A stretch of DNA of 64,000 nucleotides, taken from the NCBI GenBank assembly GCA_036971715.1, contig JAVHJL010000003.1:1736001-1800000 (forward strand), read 5' to 3'. This DNA is from Arthrobotrys musiformis (taxonomy: Eukaryota > Ascomycota > Orbiliomycetes > Orbiliales > Orbiliaceae). The notes beneath the pieces were generated by a model. The model was not told the origin of the DNA and did not search any database. It was given only the letters and a program-made list of their open reading frames with translations. This document shows, piece by piece, positions 26,242 through 38,650 of this stretch. The translations under genes were made by a program, and so were the position numbers. Position 1 is the stretch's first letter. The number at the start of each line of letters is the position of its first letter.

Positions 26242-26703
26242 ATGATCATCAAAAGGGATTTCGACCACGAAGACCTCGACCACTACACAAAGCCCAAAAC
26301 AAAGTACAAACTAATAGTTGTCGTCCTAGTCAGTAAGTCACACCGAGCCACCGCCCGAGAACCCCACTTCATACACAGCGGTCGCGTCCCTACCTCCTTG
26401 TAACATTTAAGAACCCCCCGCTAACCTTCCCCACTAAATCCATTTCCCACCACAGCCGTAATTCCCGTAATAGGCATCATCCTTTTATTCGCCCTCCGCC
26501 GCCAAATCGCCTCGATATGGGTGCAAATCAGACACTGGACGGTCGGGATGCCGAAACCCGATAACGTTCTGGTCGGTCAGCCAGGTGGCTTGCCAAACAC
26601 CGCCGAGCAAGCGAGAGCGGACGGATCTTCCGAAAAAAACGTGGTTATGCCGTTCCAGGATCGTACTGGTGGCGTTCATGATACAACGCCCCCCAGATTT
26701 TAA
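26242..26703 (+). CDS. Small single-TM protein, unknown function
   Basis: Two exons, 26242-26332 (30 codons plus one base) and 26456-26703, are joined through a 123 nt intron (GTAAGT...CTAAC...CACAG), giving 112 residues. The N-terminus is short and charged (MIIKRDFDHEDLDHYTKPKT). One hydrophobic helix lies at about residues 23-44 and is split by the intron: KLIVVVLV before it, then TVIPVIGIILLFALRR. A hydrophilic tail of about 65 residues contains MPKPDNVLVGQPGG and ends TTPPRF. The positive-inside pattern (RRQ just after the helix) suggests the long C-terminal part faces the cytosol. I recognise no family. Clean splice signals, a continuous helix across the junction and a long open second exon support it. 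Confidence 0.7.
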
Positions 26704-27185
26704 AATTTTATATATATCTATGTTTAAAGCCCTTTTTTTTTAAAAAAAAAGGGGGCCACCTGTCGTTTTCGGAACACGAAAGGGTTCGAAATTCTCCGCA
26801 AGACAAATAATTCCACATGTGTCAATACCTCGTATACGCGTACTAATCGACAAGCGGGTGTCATTTACGTATGCAATCGGCCTTGGAATTTCCACTATGT
26901 GTGTATATACATCTTAATCAAAAAGAGGATTTGTACACTCAAACATTGGGCTTTTTTACAGGAAGGGGGGAGAAGGGGTAGCGGGAGAAAAAAAGGAACC
27001 CGAACAATTAATTGGCATGCAAGCAATCTAGCATATGAAGAAGGTATCATAACTTTTTGATGGCTGAGTCGAGAGGTGGTAAGGGAATTCGAAAAGTGAT
27101 ATTGCGGTGCGATGCAAAGGCTCACTCCACTCGACCTCAAACCCATGGGTATCGCCGGCTGAATGGTAATATTACAAACTTGTAG

Positions 27186-27216
<31 letters not shown>

Positions 27217-27598
27217 CTGATGTTGGTATCCAGGAATCAAAAGTAGCGCTCGTCATGTAGGCTGTACTTCCAACAAGCCTCTAAACAAAACAATAAACAA
27301 CGATAAAGATACCATAAGAAGGGCCCATGAACTCCTAAACCAGGCAAAAGAATAATGAAAAAGGAAAGAAGGGAAAGGAAAACCGGTAATTCAACTGCCT
27401 GCAAAAGAAACCAAAGGTGCACTCTCTATGCCCATAGGACTGTATGCAGAAACATGAACCGGTAATGTTTTCGTTGTACAAACGTGGAACGGACCCATTA
27501 AAACGCCAATGTTTCAATAAAGAACTTGTGCTTTCAACAAAGCGAAATTGAAAAGAATGAAATGTGTGCAAGCACGTTGACGAAAGGTGGAGCGTGCT
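26704..27598. other. Tail-to-tail intergenic region with poly(A) tract
   Basis: This is the shared 3' flank of the small TM gene (plus) and the hexokinase-like gene (minus). It includes a 28 nt A run at 27189-27216 and a T8/A9 stretch near 26732. No gene was recognised. Confidence 0.6.
27189..27216. repeat. Poly(A) homopolymer, 28 nt
   Basis: An uninterrupted run of 28 A residues downstream of the hexokinase-like gene; a simple repeat with no associated element. Confidence 0.9.
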
Positions 27599-29596
27599 TC
27601 AAGTTTTCTTTGAACGCTTCTTGAATATCTTTCCGAAGACGCCATGGAAAAATGCTTTAACTCGACCCCAGAAAGGTTGCTTCTTTTTAGTGACCGGCCC
27701 ATTGTCGCTAGGCCCGTCGTTGTTTGGGCTGTTATCGAAGGGAGGATCCTGTAACCCATCACCCGAATCCTCTGGCGCTTTCTTGGGGGTTGATTTAGTT
27801 TCTTCCTCCATACTTGAACCCTGTCCCACCAAGGTACTAGCATTGCTGGAACGTTCGTTTGGGGGGAAGTTTAGTGGTTCGGGAGGAGTAAAGCGACTCA
27901 ACGGGGCCAGAGAAAGCGGAGATACGGGAGCGTTGGCTGATTTCTGGAGAACAGCGGCAACCGCGACAGCAGCACCGTAGATCGCACTCTCCGATGAGAA
28001 TTCCAATACAATTCTTTGGTTCTGTAAGGGGTTCTTCGGGTTCCAGTCGGTCAACTTGTCTAGCGCGTCCTGGGTTCTCTGGAGCAAATTCGGATACTTT
28101 TCCAAAACTGAACCAACAAAGGCAATCGGGACAATGTTCTTGGTCGGGTGCGAGCTTGGGCTTGATGCCCCCTTCTCTCGGAGTTTGACTATGGCGTGAA
28201 GAGATATCGCGCAGAAATTTGCAGCACGAGATGATATATGGGAGGCAATCATCCTGAGAGCCAAAGCGTCAGTCTCAGGCAGAATCATATCAGGATACTC
28301 CTTGTTGAGCTCTTGGTAAGTCGTTGGAAGTTGACCGGATGCATCATCCCTACGACGAATTAGTTAGCATCTACAAGAGCCTCTGGAATACACATGAGGT
28401 TAAGGACCTACTCTAAAAGCGCAAGGATCTCCGTGCCCAAGGAATACGGCTTCTCCTTCCAGGCGTCGGGGATCGTCTCAAACAGACCCTCACTTTGAAC
28501 ATCTACGATGATCAATCTAGCAATCTCCCCGAGATAAGCACCACCAATAAGGTACTCCAAAGGTTGGAATCCAGGGCGAGGCATGTCCCCATCCAATGAT
28601 ATATCCCACCTCGTTATAGGTAGAATACCACGACCATACATAGAGAGCTCAGTATTTACCAGAACCTCTCGCGCGCCATCAGGACGGTTTGTGTGTGAAG
28701 GCACGAGTTTTGATTCGGGGAGCATCTTTAATGGCAAAGATATTGCTGCATTGGTTCCAGTACCCAGAATGAGCCCGCAACGGGTGGCTGGCGAAACATA
28801 GGCATGAGAGAGGAGGGTTGCAAGAGAATCGTTGACAATAGCCTCCATTGAAATATTAAGACCCTATTTGAGAAGAACGACCAAGTTAGTATCCCGAAGC
28901 AAATTTTATCAACCATAAATAACCATATCTTACCCCTCTTTTGAACGCCGCTTGGAAATGATCCTTCAGATCAGTCCCAAGTAGCCCTTTAGCTACGGAA
29001 AATCCCTTGCCCATATTTTGAATTGTCCCACGGTCGATCGCCGTACTCCTAGACTGATGTTAGATTATAGAGACTCAATCCCCACGGGAGGAAAAGGAAC
29101 CATACTCAATGGGAAAAGACCACGAAAGCCCCAAAGGCAACAAATCAGCTGTAAACTTATTCCCAAATTTCTCCTCCACAACGTCTCCAATCCTGTCCGC
29201 AATCCAATCGAAAAAGGCATCGCTAGTAAGAGTCTTGAGATGATCTATATGGGATCCGCCCCATGATTTGATTTTTACAATATTCATCGGTCTCGGGTTA
29301 GACGGGTCGATCGGACTACCTCTTAGGCTCGGGTCTTTGTATCCTTCCAGGTGGACAATCGCAACCCGTAAGGTGGAACCCCCTAAATCCGCTGCTAGAT
29401 AATACCCAGTCTCTTGACCACTAGGCAAGAAGTAGATATGAGAAGGAAGCATAGATGCTGTGTTTTCCTTTAGGCCGGCGGTATACGAGGCCGTAAGGCT
29501 CTTGGATATCTCCTGCATACTCTCAGCCGTGATGTTTGCCAACAGCTCATGCTCCAACAGTATCTCGAGGGCACTTAGTTCTGGTGCCTTCTCCAT
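27599..29596 (-). CDS. hxk3: Atypical hexokinase, probable N-acetylglucosamine kinase (NGK1/HXK3 type)
   Basis: Four exons on the minus strand, 29596-29106, 29048-28934, 28863-28412 and 28349-27599, give 602 residues. The hexokinase core occupies residues 1 to about 488: phosphate loop DLGGSTLRV at 70-78 (classical DLGGTNFRV), GLSWSFPIE at 156-164, NMGKGF at 175-180 in place of WTKGF, catalytic Asp in VNDS-type NDSLATL at 213-219, adenosine-site LGTGTNAA at 235-242, NTE at 272-274 and LGEI at 313-316. Catalytic Asp, the pocket Lys and both pocket Glu are kept, so activity is likely, but the sugar site differs from glucose hexokinases. Residues 489-602 are an extra tail, disordered and then Lys/aromatic-rich. 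The neighbouring regulator, transporter and deaminase genes point to GlcNAc phosphorylation (inference). The ATG at 29596 is the only in-frame start; an additional upstream exon cannot be excluded. Confidence 0.88.
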
Positions 29597-32500
29597 CTCT
29601 AATTGTATCAACGTAAAGTCGGTGCTAGCAATTCTTCCAATTCAAGAAGACCTAAGAATTAATTGATTTGAGGTGAATAACGTCGAACTTAGGGTCGGGG
29701 TCAGATATTGCATAAGCTGTAGAAATTCGGCGTCGTAACTTGAAATACTGGGGTTTGGCGGACGAGTTGATGTCAATAGAAGCCGCGTCACCTAAAAAAA
29801 AAAAACTGCGCCCAAGATTTTGAAATAGAAATCCTATTGCCTAGATAGCAATTTGTGTAGGATTCTCGGTCGTCGGATGGGATCAGATGCCAAAGGTTGA
29901 TAGTATTCGGCAACACTTCGCACCTTGGATCGGACCCTTGTTCAAAGTAGCCGTCGCGGCTTTCCCAGGTATAGTGTGCTCTGGGTAATAAGGTTGCTGA
30001 ATACGATTGTCGTATCCGTTTCGGAAGGAATCCAACTATTTATCGGTAAGGGATTTCGAGATCAATCCCACAATTAAAAAGGCGATCCTTGATATGGTCA
30101 GAGTCAACGCTTTGCTGCGACAGGATAGTGTGATCTAACTTAAGGCCCCGAGGAACCTTTGGGTTTGATATGTTAAGGAGCCGAAAGCAAGAAAAATAAA
30201 TAAATAATTCCCGGGCCTTGGACCAGTCGAAGCTTATATGGTGACCCAAAGACCAATTGGGGAGGCGAAAACTCGTTGGTTGTTCAAGATTGTTCAAGGA
30301 AGGTAAGCGTCCCGCTTGGATACCAATGCAATAGCAGGGTTCGAATGTAGACCGCTAGGGATCCGAATATGCAACTCCCGAATGGGACAATGAACACCGT
30401 CTCCGGTATTTAAGGTCTTGGGGCGTCGAGAGGCAATTCGCCTGTCAGAGATTTTGACTTTTCTGTGTTTCCTTTTCGTTCGGGTGGACGTCTGTTTGAT
30501 ATATCCGGATGCTGTGTGAAGGGGATAACCCTGGCTGTCACTTTACCTAGCTGCGCCCGATACTGATGACGGAATGCCAAAGGAATCGAATGCGACGACG
30601 CGAAAAACCTTAGGAGGTACTCAAATCAGAACAGAGGGTGGTATATATAGACGAGGAGGATATGAGGTCGGAAAGGAGAAAGTCCAGAGCTATTGGAAGG
30701 GGTTTATGCTTGGCTTTGTCCAATTTCTGCTTGTTTTTTCCTAGCGATATGAGACCCTCAACGACTATCTCGTAATATCGAAAATAAACATAAAAATAGA
30801 AGAGAAAAAGATGGGAATGGAAAAAAACAAGATCGCCAAAAAGATGGAAAATCGCAAAGTCAACCCAAAGTTGCGATGTTGAAAAAAACAAAAACCAGAA
30901 TAACGGGAGTACCGAATGGAGAGTTGGAAAACGGCAACAGATGGAACGGTCCCGGCGCGGGAGGCAGCGAGCAGCGATACACGGTTGAATCAGTTCAACT
31001 TGCAGGGCTTTCGAGGTAACAGAAGACTTTCAACCGACGTCGAGGCGATCACCATAATTGGTCGACGTTGTTTTCCCGTTGTCCGAGAAAACTTCACACA
31101 ACCGCCAGGCACCGCTGTTCTGGCGCGCCGAACACTTCCTTTTCGTTTTTTTTTTTTCGTAAAAAAAAAAAAACCTTGATGTCGTCAGACCCACAGATCC
31201 AAGGGTGGCTTTTCGGTTTCTATGGGAGAGTAACTGTGGGGCCGAATGGTACCAGAACGATGGAGCAAGGGAAATGCTGGTCGACTGTTAATGCAGAAAG
31301 AGGACTGCCGACACGCGGGTTAACCCTGGGATGAAGGAGAATAGAACTGCTGTTTACGGAGCGGAGACGAGGTAGGATGTGTGAGCTTAAGCCTTGCCAG
31401 TTGGTGGTGTAGCACCCGTTAGGTAGGATTGATGGCAAAGGACAGATGGGAGAGCGCGCGTTCACACCATTTGCATTTTCCCGCGCCAGATATGGAGTAT
31501 TATTAGCTTACGTGGAGGTGTTCAAGAAGAGGCGTGAGGTTTGAAATCATAGGGAGAGTAGCAGCGAGAAGTGGGGATCGTGATGTAAAGGGCTTCGTTT
31601 CCTGTGGTCGCTTTGCTTCTCGGAGCTTGAAAGCTTCTGGAGACGCTACGTACCACTCAAGCCGTCATTTCCTACTTCCTCCCAGGAATAACATGTAGGT
31701 GACGCCCCCAATTGCATTGCAATTATATCCCGACTGGGGAACGGAATTGTCATGATCCTTGGTAGTTATTTTGACTACCGTAACACCAACATTCCCGACG
31801 TTTCGAGGAATCCAGATGTTGAACGAAAAAGCTTGGCCTTCCCATTATCAAACTGGTGAAGCTTAAGCTTGTGTAGCAAATCGTTGAATGAAATCTTTCA
31901 ACGATCACGTATCCTGATCATGAATTGAGCCCCTGGTATTCAAAGTGGGTCCTCTCGCTTGACGTTGCTTTTTCGCAAGGTTCCCGCAAACTTGATGTAA
32001 CGGTGCGCTGGCCAGCGCCAGCAACATCCTCCGTTCATGGATCGATTGTAGGATGCCCGGCCTGGAGAAAGAAAAAGGTTAGCACGAGATCGAGCTTGTC
32101 CCAAAAGCTTGTATAAGGATTGGAAGTCGTATGAACCCACCTACCTTTAACAAGATAACGGTGCATCTACTCCACAATCCAAATCCCCTATCGATAGCTT
32201 GCCCAACGTATAGGTTTATGTAAGGACGTGCCATCGAAGATGAGCGAACAAGGCACCCTGCAGGTGCAGATGGCTCGCTATTCCACTGCATCGCATGCAA
32301 CAGCACTGCAGCCAAACGAAAGTCGAAACAAATCCAACTGGCTGCTACATACCCAGCTGGCCTTCGTTTCTCGCCCGATGTAACGCAAGCAAGTCATCAA
32401 AGCGAGGCCGGAAAGCTCGAGCCACCCTTGCCCTAATGTGTGAGTGAGGCTGCATGCAGACTTCGCTTGACACTAGCAAACCATCTGCATGTGGCCAGCC

Positions 32501-34243
32501 GTGGGAGAAAGCAGGCAAATCAAAAATCTTGTTCACTGCTGTGCATCGTTTCTCGAAGTTTATCGATAAATACCTGTCGGTTGAAAGGAATTTCCGGTTT
32601 CTCCTTTCCTACAGCGATAAATTTTTTATTTTTTTATTTTTAATTTTTTGCCCACCCTGTGTACAATTGTGCGACTGATTTTTGTGAAGTTCTCGACTCT
32701 CGAGCTGGAAGCAAGCCACTTTGTGAGGCTCCCGAGACGTCAAAGCAACACACTTCCCGCCACATCCCCAACAACCTCGAGCTGAGCGCCCCACAGACCA
32801 CTTCGAGCTCTCGAACTCTCCTGCGGCATCAGTCCTAGCTGCGTTTGTGTATACCTAGCATAAAGTTACATCGACCCCTCACTATAAATGTATCTTTGGA
32901 TTAATAGGCGGCCAGCATGGCAAAGATGCAGGTTCCCGTAGATATCACTGTAGCAATTTGTATTTACAGCTCGTTTAATCAATGCCCAGCTATACAATCA
33001 TATAAACCAGAACCCTCCCCAGTATCAAGCTCAAGTCCATTGCATTGTCAGCACGTGCTTTGGATCCTCCCACATATATCCATCCCACACTATGCAGTAC
33101 CGATAAACCTACATGCCTAGATAGAATATAGGGTGGCATCTTCCCGCAGTCCCAAACCAAGATATCAGACGAAAAAAAAAGCCATCCTGTGCCATCCCGA
33201 AACAAGCATATGCAGATAATCTTAAGACACGTCGAAAAATAAGGTACCCGGTTCGCCTGTTGGCTTGTAGGGTGACATCCGAGCACACTTCGATCTGGGT
33301 AGATGCGTCTCGATGCCTTGTCAAATAAGGTTAGCCCGGATGTACTGGCACATGGCCTGGGAAGACACCTTATCTATAATATCTTGAGTGCGAGTAATTA
33401 AGTTTTGACCAACTGCTATCGGTCCGGTGAAACCTTTTGTGCGATTCCTTTGATAAATCAGCGTTATCTGGTAGGGATTTATGGTCTAGATCTGTGAACC
33501 CAGTTGACTCGTTACATCTATATATTAAGTCCGGCCAGCAGCTTTTGCAATCAGTGTATTTAAGAAGTTAATTGCGCTCTCCTCAATCAGGCGTGTATTC
33601 TGTCTTGAGATACAAGAGAACTGAAGGCTGTTTAAAAAATATCATTTTATATCCTCCACAGAACAAGCGTTTCGACGCTTCGGTTTCCCCTTAGATGCAC
33701 AAAAGCCATCTTTGCTATTTTGAATTACATTTCGTAAGGAGTGTATGGTATATATAAAGACAAAACAGTTCAAAAACACCCCCCAAAACTCCGGTTTACA
33801 TGATTTTCGAAAAAAGACAAACTTGCCATTCATTTTGGACATGACCAAGGGGAATTCGTTATGTTGAAAAGAGATGAAAAGATTAGGGATTAAAGCGAAA
33901 AAGAAGATGCAGTCAGTAAATGTTTTAAGGAAAGTAACCCAAATGTTCCAGCCCAGTTATGCCAAACTTCGTTAATAAAATATCCAACCTGACAAGAAAA
34001 CAGGTTGAACGAGGACGCCATGGTGGACGGTGCCTACCACGGCATTTTGCACAGGTAAACACCCGCCGCGAGAAACAAAAAAACCAAAGGAGGGAAGGAC
34101 AATAACTCCACATGCAGAGAATGCGCCGAGTAAAGTACAAAAACTGTTCTGTCATTAAAACGTAGGGAAGGATTGTCGGTTGAAGGTTTTCGAAATAATA
34201 AGATATAATATTTCAATGAATATAGATGGTAGAGGGCAAAGAT
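29597..34243. other. 4.6 kb intergenic region
   Basis: This holds the promoter of the hexokinase-like gene at its left and the 3' flank of the NDT80-like gene at its right. Short frames throughout lack conserved features. T/A tracts occur near 31147-31172. If the GlcNAc cluster had an extra gene here, such as the deacetylase, I would expect recognisable frames, and there are none. Confidence 0.5.
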
Positions 34244-37210
34244 TTATTCGAATGGTGTTTCAGAGAATAGTCGCTTGCTTCGGCCGCTGGATTTGCTCGG
34301 GGGAGCTTGAGTGAGATGGTGAGCGTTGTGAGGGCGGTAAACTACTTCGACGGGTGGCATATAGTCGTCAACGCCGATAGGGAAGTATTCGTAGAGGAGA
34401 TCCATGGAAGGGCTTTCCATGCTGTTGGTAGGTCGAGGTAGTCGGTGGCTGAGGGAAGGTGGAGCCATGGCCCCCATTGTAGTAGCAGGCATGCTTTGGC
34501 TAAACATTGTTTGTGTGGCGGCAGGGCTAAACTCCTCAGGGTAAATCATACCAGATAGATTCACACGAGAACCAGAAGGGTCGGAGAGGTTGGTATAAGA
34601 TCCGCTGGGGTCGAAAAGTCCCCCTTGTTGTTGCTGTTGCATCATGCCTGTCGGCGACTGGAGCATCGACAACGAAGAGGAAGGGTCCATCCAGGCGGAG
34701 GGCGCAGAGTAGTCGAAGCTCATATCGCTGGGCATCTGGAAAGATTGTTCCAGAATCGGGTAGTCGGCGTACTGCCCTGCAAAATCTGGGGTATATATCA
34801 TGTCAGACTGTGTCTCCTCTTCCGCTGAGCCTGATGACATGTGGCGAGCCTTCTTTGCCGCCGATGTAATTTGAGCATTGGCATTGTTATGGGAGTGTCG
34901 AGAGCTAACAATGGCGCTTCCAGTTAAAGGAATATCGTTTCTGCTAGAAAAGTTCCGCGGGCTCCGGCCACGCACGATGATGGCTCCGGAGAAAGCCTCA
35001 CAAAGGAGAACCCTCTCAACCTTGTCGGTAGGAACACCCTGCAAATCTTCGGTCACTAGGTTCGCATAAACCGATATCTTGACGAGGAAATGTTGCTGGA
35101 GATCCTTTCTTCGGCCGTTGTTCGCGGTAGCACTACGAAACTGCAATCGCTTCCAGTTCATCTGCCACTTCAAGCTATCCGCCTCATCATCCTCAGGCTG
35201 GATACCATTAGGGTTGGCATAGTATGCAGCAGGATAATTGAAGGAAAGTGGGGCCGGTTCTTTCTCCATAGGCCTGCCAGTAGTAGTGGCAGTTGAAGGA
35301 TATTCGTCGGGGTTGCTCGCAGCTTGATTGGTTGATTGGGCGGCAGCACCTGTAGGGGCGGTAGCGGCATTCTTCCATGGGACTGTAATAATCTTAACGG
35401 CATTGTGCTCAACATTCTCAATACCGCCGATAGTTGCCTCAAGGGATTGAATTACACGGCGTTGTCCGGATTGAATATCCTCCGCAGTTATTTCAGATTC
35501 ATTGTCACTAACAATGACACAACTAACCGCAGGAAGGTGAATAGATCCGCTAACTTGAAAGAGGTTTCGTCGGTAGCAGGTTAGTTCCTTAGGAAGGGTG
35601 GCAGACCCGGGGACTGATGGTCCACTGTTGGCATCCCATGGACTTTCCGCTAAGAAAAACATCCCATGAAGCTGTGCCGCTACAGTAATGCCAACAGGTT
35701 GATCCCATTGATTCAGCATGACAAAGTTGTTGCGCTGGAACGACCGGAAAGAAAGAAGTTGATCCGACTGCAAGGGAACGGAGTCGATAGGACCCGGTGA
35801 CCCGTTGGGCGAGATGCCATGGTCGGTCCACATCTCGGTCATATTGATTTCGTTGAAAGGGTCACCGGTTGCAAAATTTAAAGTCGAAGCCCCACCAGAG
35901 TGCTGACGTCGATGGGATTGAAGAGAAGAAGCCCGCGGCTGGGATTTATGTATGCCAGCAGAAGAAGACCTAAAGAAAGAAGGAAGGAAGGAGTGGTGTT
36001 AGACTAGGGTTGGATGTGATTGGCGAGAAATTAATGTTGATATGCGAGGAACTCAGTCGACCAAGGCACTGCAGTGTTTGGCTCAGAAGGCGCCGAAATG
36101 CATGCATACAGGCCGGCACCATGCGATGATGATACCTTGGAATCTGAGCCACGAAACTCGAAAGGATAAACAAAAAAAAAAAAGAACCTAGAGGGAGGAC
36201 AGGGAAAGGAAGACGATTGCCCGTGGGGAGGGGGTATATACTTTGCGGGGCAAATTTGACAGGAAGGGCTTTTGGGCGGGCCGAAAAGGCAGGAATAATA
36301 AAATATGCGAAGGGGAATATATTAAATGGCAATTAAATTATTAAAAGTAGGATGCAGTCAAAAGGGAGACAGTCATGTCTCCGGACATCGACAAGAATAT
36401 CCTTAGATTATGAAAAGCGGCGTAGTGTGATATCAAGATGAGAGAGGGCAGCACTAGGGCAGTGATGTAAAAAAGTAAAATGAAGAGATTGGAAAAAAAA
36501 AAAAAAAAAAAATACGAAAGGGTGGCAGTATTGCTTCTGACAGACGCCCCTGGCGATCTATTCGGCACGATACGTTGGGAAACTTGAAAAATCGTGCCTT
36601 GGATGCCGCCGCACATGGATGCAGAGTTGGGCCGGGATCTGAGTGAGGACAGACACAAGGAGGCGGCCATAGGGAGTTTTTAACAATGGAAATTTTTAAT
36701 GTGCTCGTTGAACTTTGCTTCCCAAAAAAACCCCGGTTCGCCTGATAAGGACCCAAATACGGGTTCTAGTCGACTGATCGGGAAACTTAAAGGAAAAGAC
36801 CAGCAGAAAAACTTTGACGGTCTGAGACCAACATTGTCTATATTCAAGTCTCACGCTGTCTGTCTTTCCGCATGTCAAGTCCGAGCTCTGAAGCAGAGGG
36901 CATCATATGTTACGATAGAAATGGCAGGTTTCGATTGCAACGTAGCAGAACGTGTGAATTCCAATGCGGAGGAGCATCAACGCCGAAATAACAAGAATTG
37001 GAAAATATAAAAATAAAAAAATAAAAGGAATAATAAAAAGAACTTTCTGGGGTAATTGTATCAGTTTGCTTACCTGCCGGACCGATCTAGACTTCCTGAG
37101 CTTCGAGCTCTTCCGATGCTGTCCCGGCCAGTATACTGGGCTTGCATCATAACTGGCTGAAAATCTCTGAGGTTATCTGCGAATAATGAATCGAAGTCGG
37201 CCATCGTCAT
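34244..37210 (-). CDS. ron1: NDT80/PhoG-family transcription factor, RON1-like regulator
   Basis: Two exons on the minus strand, 37210-37074 (45 codons plus two bases) and 35969-34244, give 620 residues. The junction restores Arg46 in frame (DRSG, then RSSSAGIHKS). The NDT80-type DNA-binding domain covers about residues 85-395: FNEINMTEMWTDHG, LLSFRSFQRNNFVMLNQW, KWQMNWKRLQFRSATANNGR and the family signature VRGRSPRNFSSRNDIPL (GRSPRNF at 380-386). A low-complexity insert interrupts the domain at about 245-290. The C-terminus is Ser/Met/Gln-rich with a short Gln run, consistent with an activation region. Fungi have several paralogues (NDT80, XprG/VIB-1 and RON1, the GlcNAc regulator); RON1 is chosen because of the kinase, transporter and deaminase genes nearby, an inference from context. 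The intron, at 1104 nt, is unusually long. Confidence 0.85.
35970..37073 (-). other. Unusually long intron (1104 nt) of the NDT80-like gene
   Basis: The donor GTAAGC and the acceptor TTTAG keep the frame between the two exons. The intron includes an A20 run at 36493-36512 and pyrimidine-rich (minus-strand) sequence. The long open frames inside do not match the family. An unseen exon or an alternative promoter inside the intron would be alternatives. Confidence 0.6.
36493..36512. repeat. Poly(A) homopolymer, 20 nt
   Basis: An uninterrupted run of 20 A residues within the long intron of the NDT80-like gene, appearing as U20 in the transcript. Confidence 0.9.
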
Positions 37211-38186
37211 TGCTGGAGAGGCGTGCTGTTTGGGTAGATAGGAAGCCGGTAGTTTTGAAAGAAAAGGGATTCCTTTTTTTCCTTTGTAGATTTTTTATAT
37301 GTGATATTTCTGGTATGCAAAAGGCCAACCGGGTGCCTTTTGTATATATTAACGTGAAAAGTGTGCAAGTGAATAAGTAACTAAAGATATATATATACTT
37401 ATACACGAAGTATAGGTAAGTATATATATGTAGATTAAGAACGTAGGTAGATATTTGTGGTCTGATCAAGCGAGTGTCGAAATTGAAGCCCGAGAGCCCA
37501 ATAATGTTTGGTTTGGTTTTTGGCGGATGAGCCGGTTAATGCGATTAGCTACCGTAGCCGCCTTCCAATCATTCGAAGGGCTGTTCTGTGATGTCCCGCG
37601 GGCAGTTGACGGATTGGAGATATCCGGATCGATTACGACGAGCGAGTGTAACGGAATGCCGAAGGCTCCTAGCGTTACCGGATAACCGGACTGAGGTTTC
37701 GTTTGCCTTACTGTGCTGCGTTCCTACTGTGGTGATATAAACGGATGTGGGTAGCTCGAGAGCTGTGATGAGATTAAAATTGGTTGATAGTGTTTGTTAC
37801 TGATTCCTCCTCAACACCGGTCTAGTATAAACGAGAGACTATAACGAGTGACGCACCGAGCCAGAATGGAAGAAAGAAAAAATTTAGGAAGCGGGAAGCC
37901 GCCCTATATGAGCTTTTTGGGGGTGTGGGTAAAAGAGGACCCAGAGAATGGTCGAATGACGATTGAGGCGGAAGGGATGGGGGGATTGGGACCCCAAGAG
38001 CAGGTGCTGTGGAGCGAGTGGGAGGACGATGTTTCGATCTTTCGGTCTAACTCTAGCTCTGCCTCCTTCGGTTTCCTTCTGATCGTGTCTAACTAGTCTC
38101 TAGCCTCTGCGGGTTCTATTTTTTGCGATGTGCTCGCGGGATCCAAACGGGGAGGGGTATGTACCGGCCCTCTGTATTTGGTACGG

Positions 38187-38189
<3 letters not shown>

Positions 38190-38217
<28 letters not shown>
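38190..38217. repeat. Poly(T) homopolymer, 28 nt
   Basis: An uninterrupted run of 28 T residues about 1 kb upstream of the NDT80-like gene start. It could act as a nucleosome-excluding element, but that is speculation from composition. Confidence 0.9.
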
Positions 38218-38500
38218 CTGGCCTCTGGCATGGCATGGCAAATGGTCACCGAAACTAATTAAGTAACTAGACTACTCCTGGCCCTCACGGTTTTTTTCGT
38301 TTTTCCTGGCTCGTGCGGATTAAGGTTTCCCGCTCTGGCGTTTTCTCCTCGAACGACGGCTGCACTGTGTGAACCCACTGGATGTTTGCTTGGGGGGCAG
38401 TCAAGGTCAGCCAAGGGCATTCAGGTCAATTGCTTGCTTCTTCCGCAAGTTCGTTTCTTCTTGCTGTTTTCCGTCGGTTTGGTGCTGGTGCAGATGGACC

Positions 38501-38520
38501 CTAACTAACTAACTAACTAG
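38501..38520. repeat. (CTAA)n tetranucleotide repeat
   Basis: Almost five copies of CTAA in non-coding sequence; no function is suggested. Confidence 0.85.
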
Positions 38521-38635
38521 CTGGCGATACCATATACAAATATCCACACCTACAGGTTCCGTACCTAGTCTACTCTAAGTTCTTGGGACCCTTTAGTTGC
38601 TGCCGGTACCATGCTAGTTGGTTGGTGGCAGCATG

Positions 38636-38650
38636 CAGCAGCAGCAGCAG
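38636..38650. repeat. (CAG)5 trinucleotide repeat
   Basis: Five CAG units in non-coding sequence upstream of the NDT80-like gene. Confidence 0.85.

Noticed and set aside
30330..30360. GGTTCGAAT resembling a tRNA T-loop
   Set aside because: The flanking bases do not form a T-stem, and no D-arm or anticodon arm lies at the right distance.
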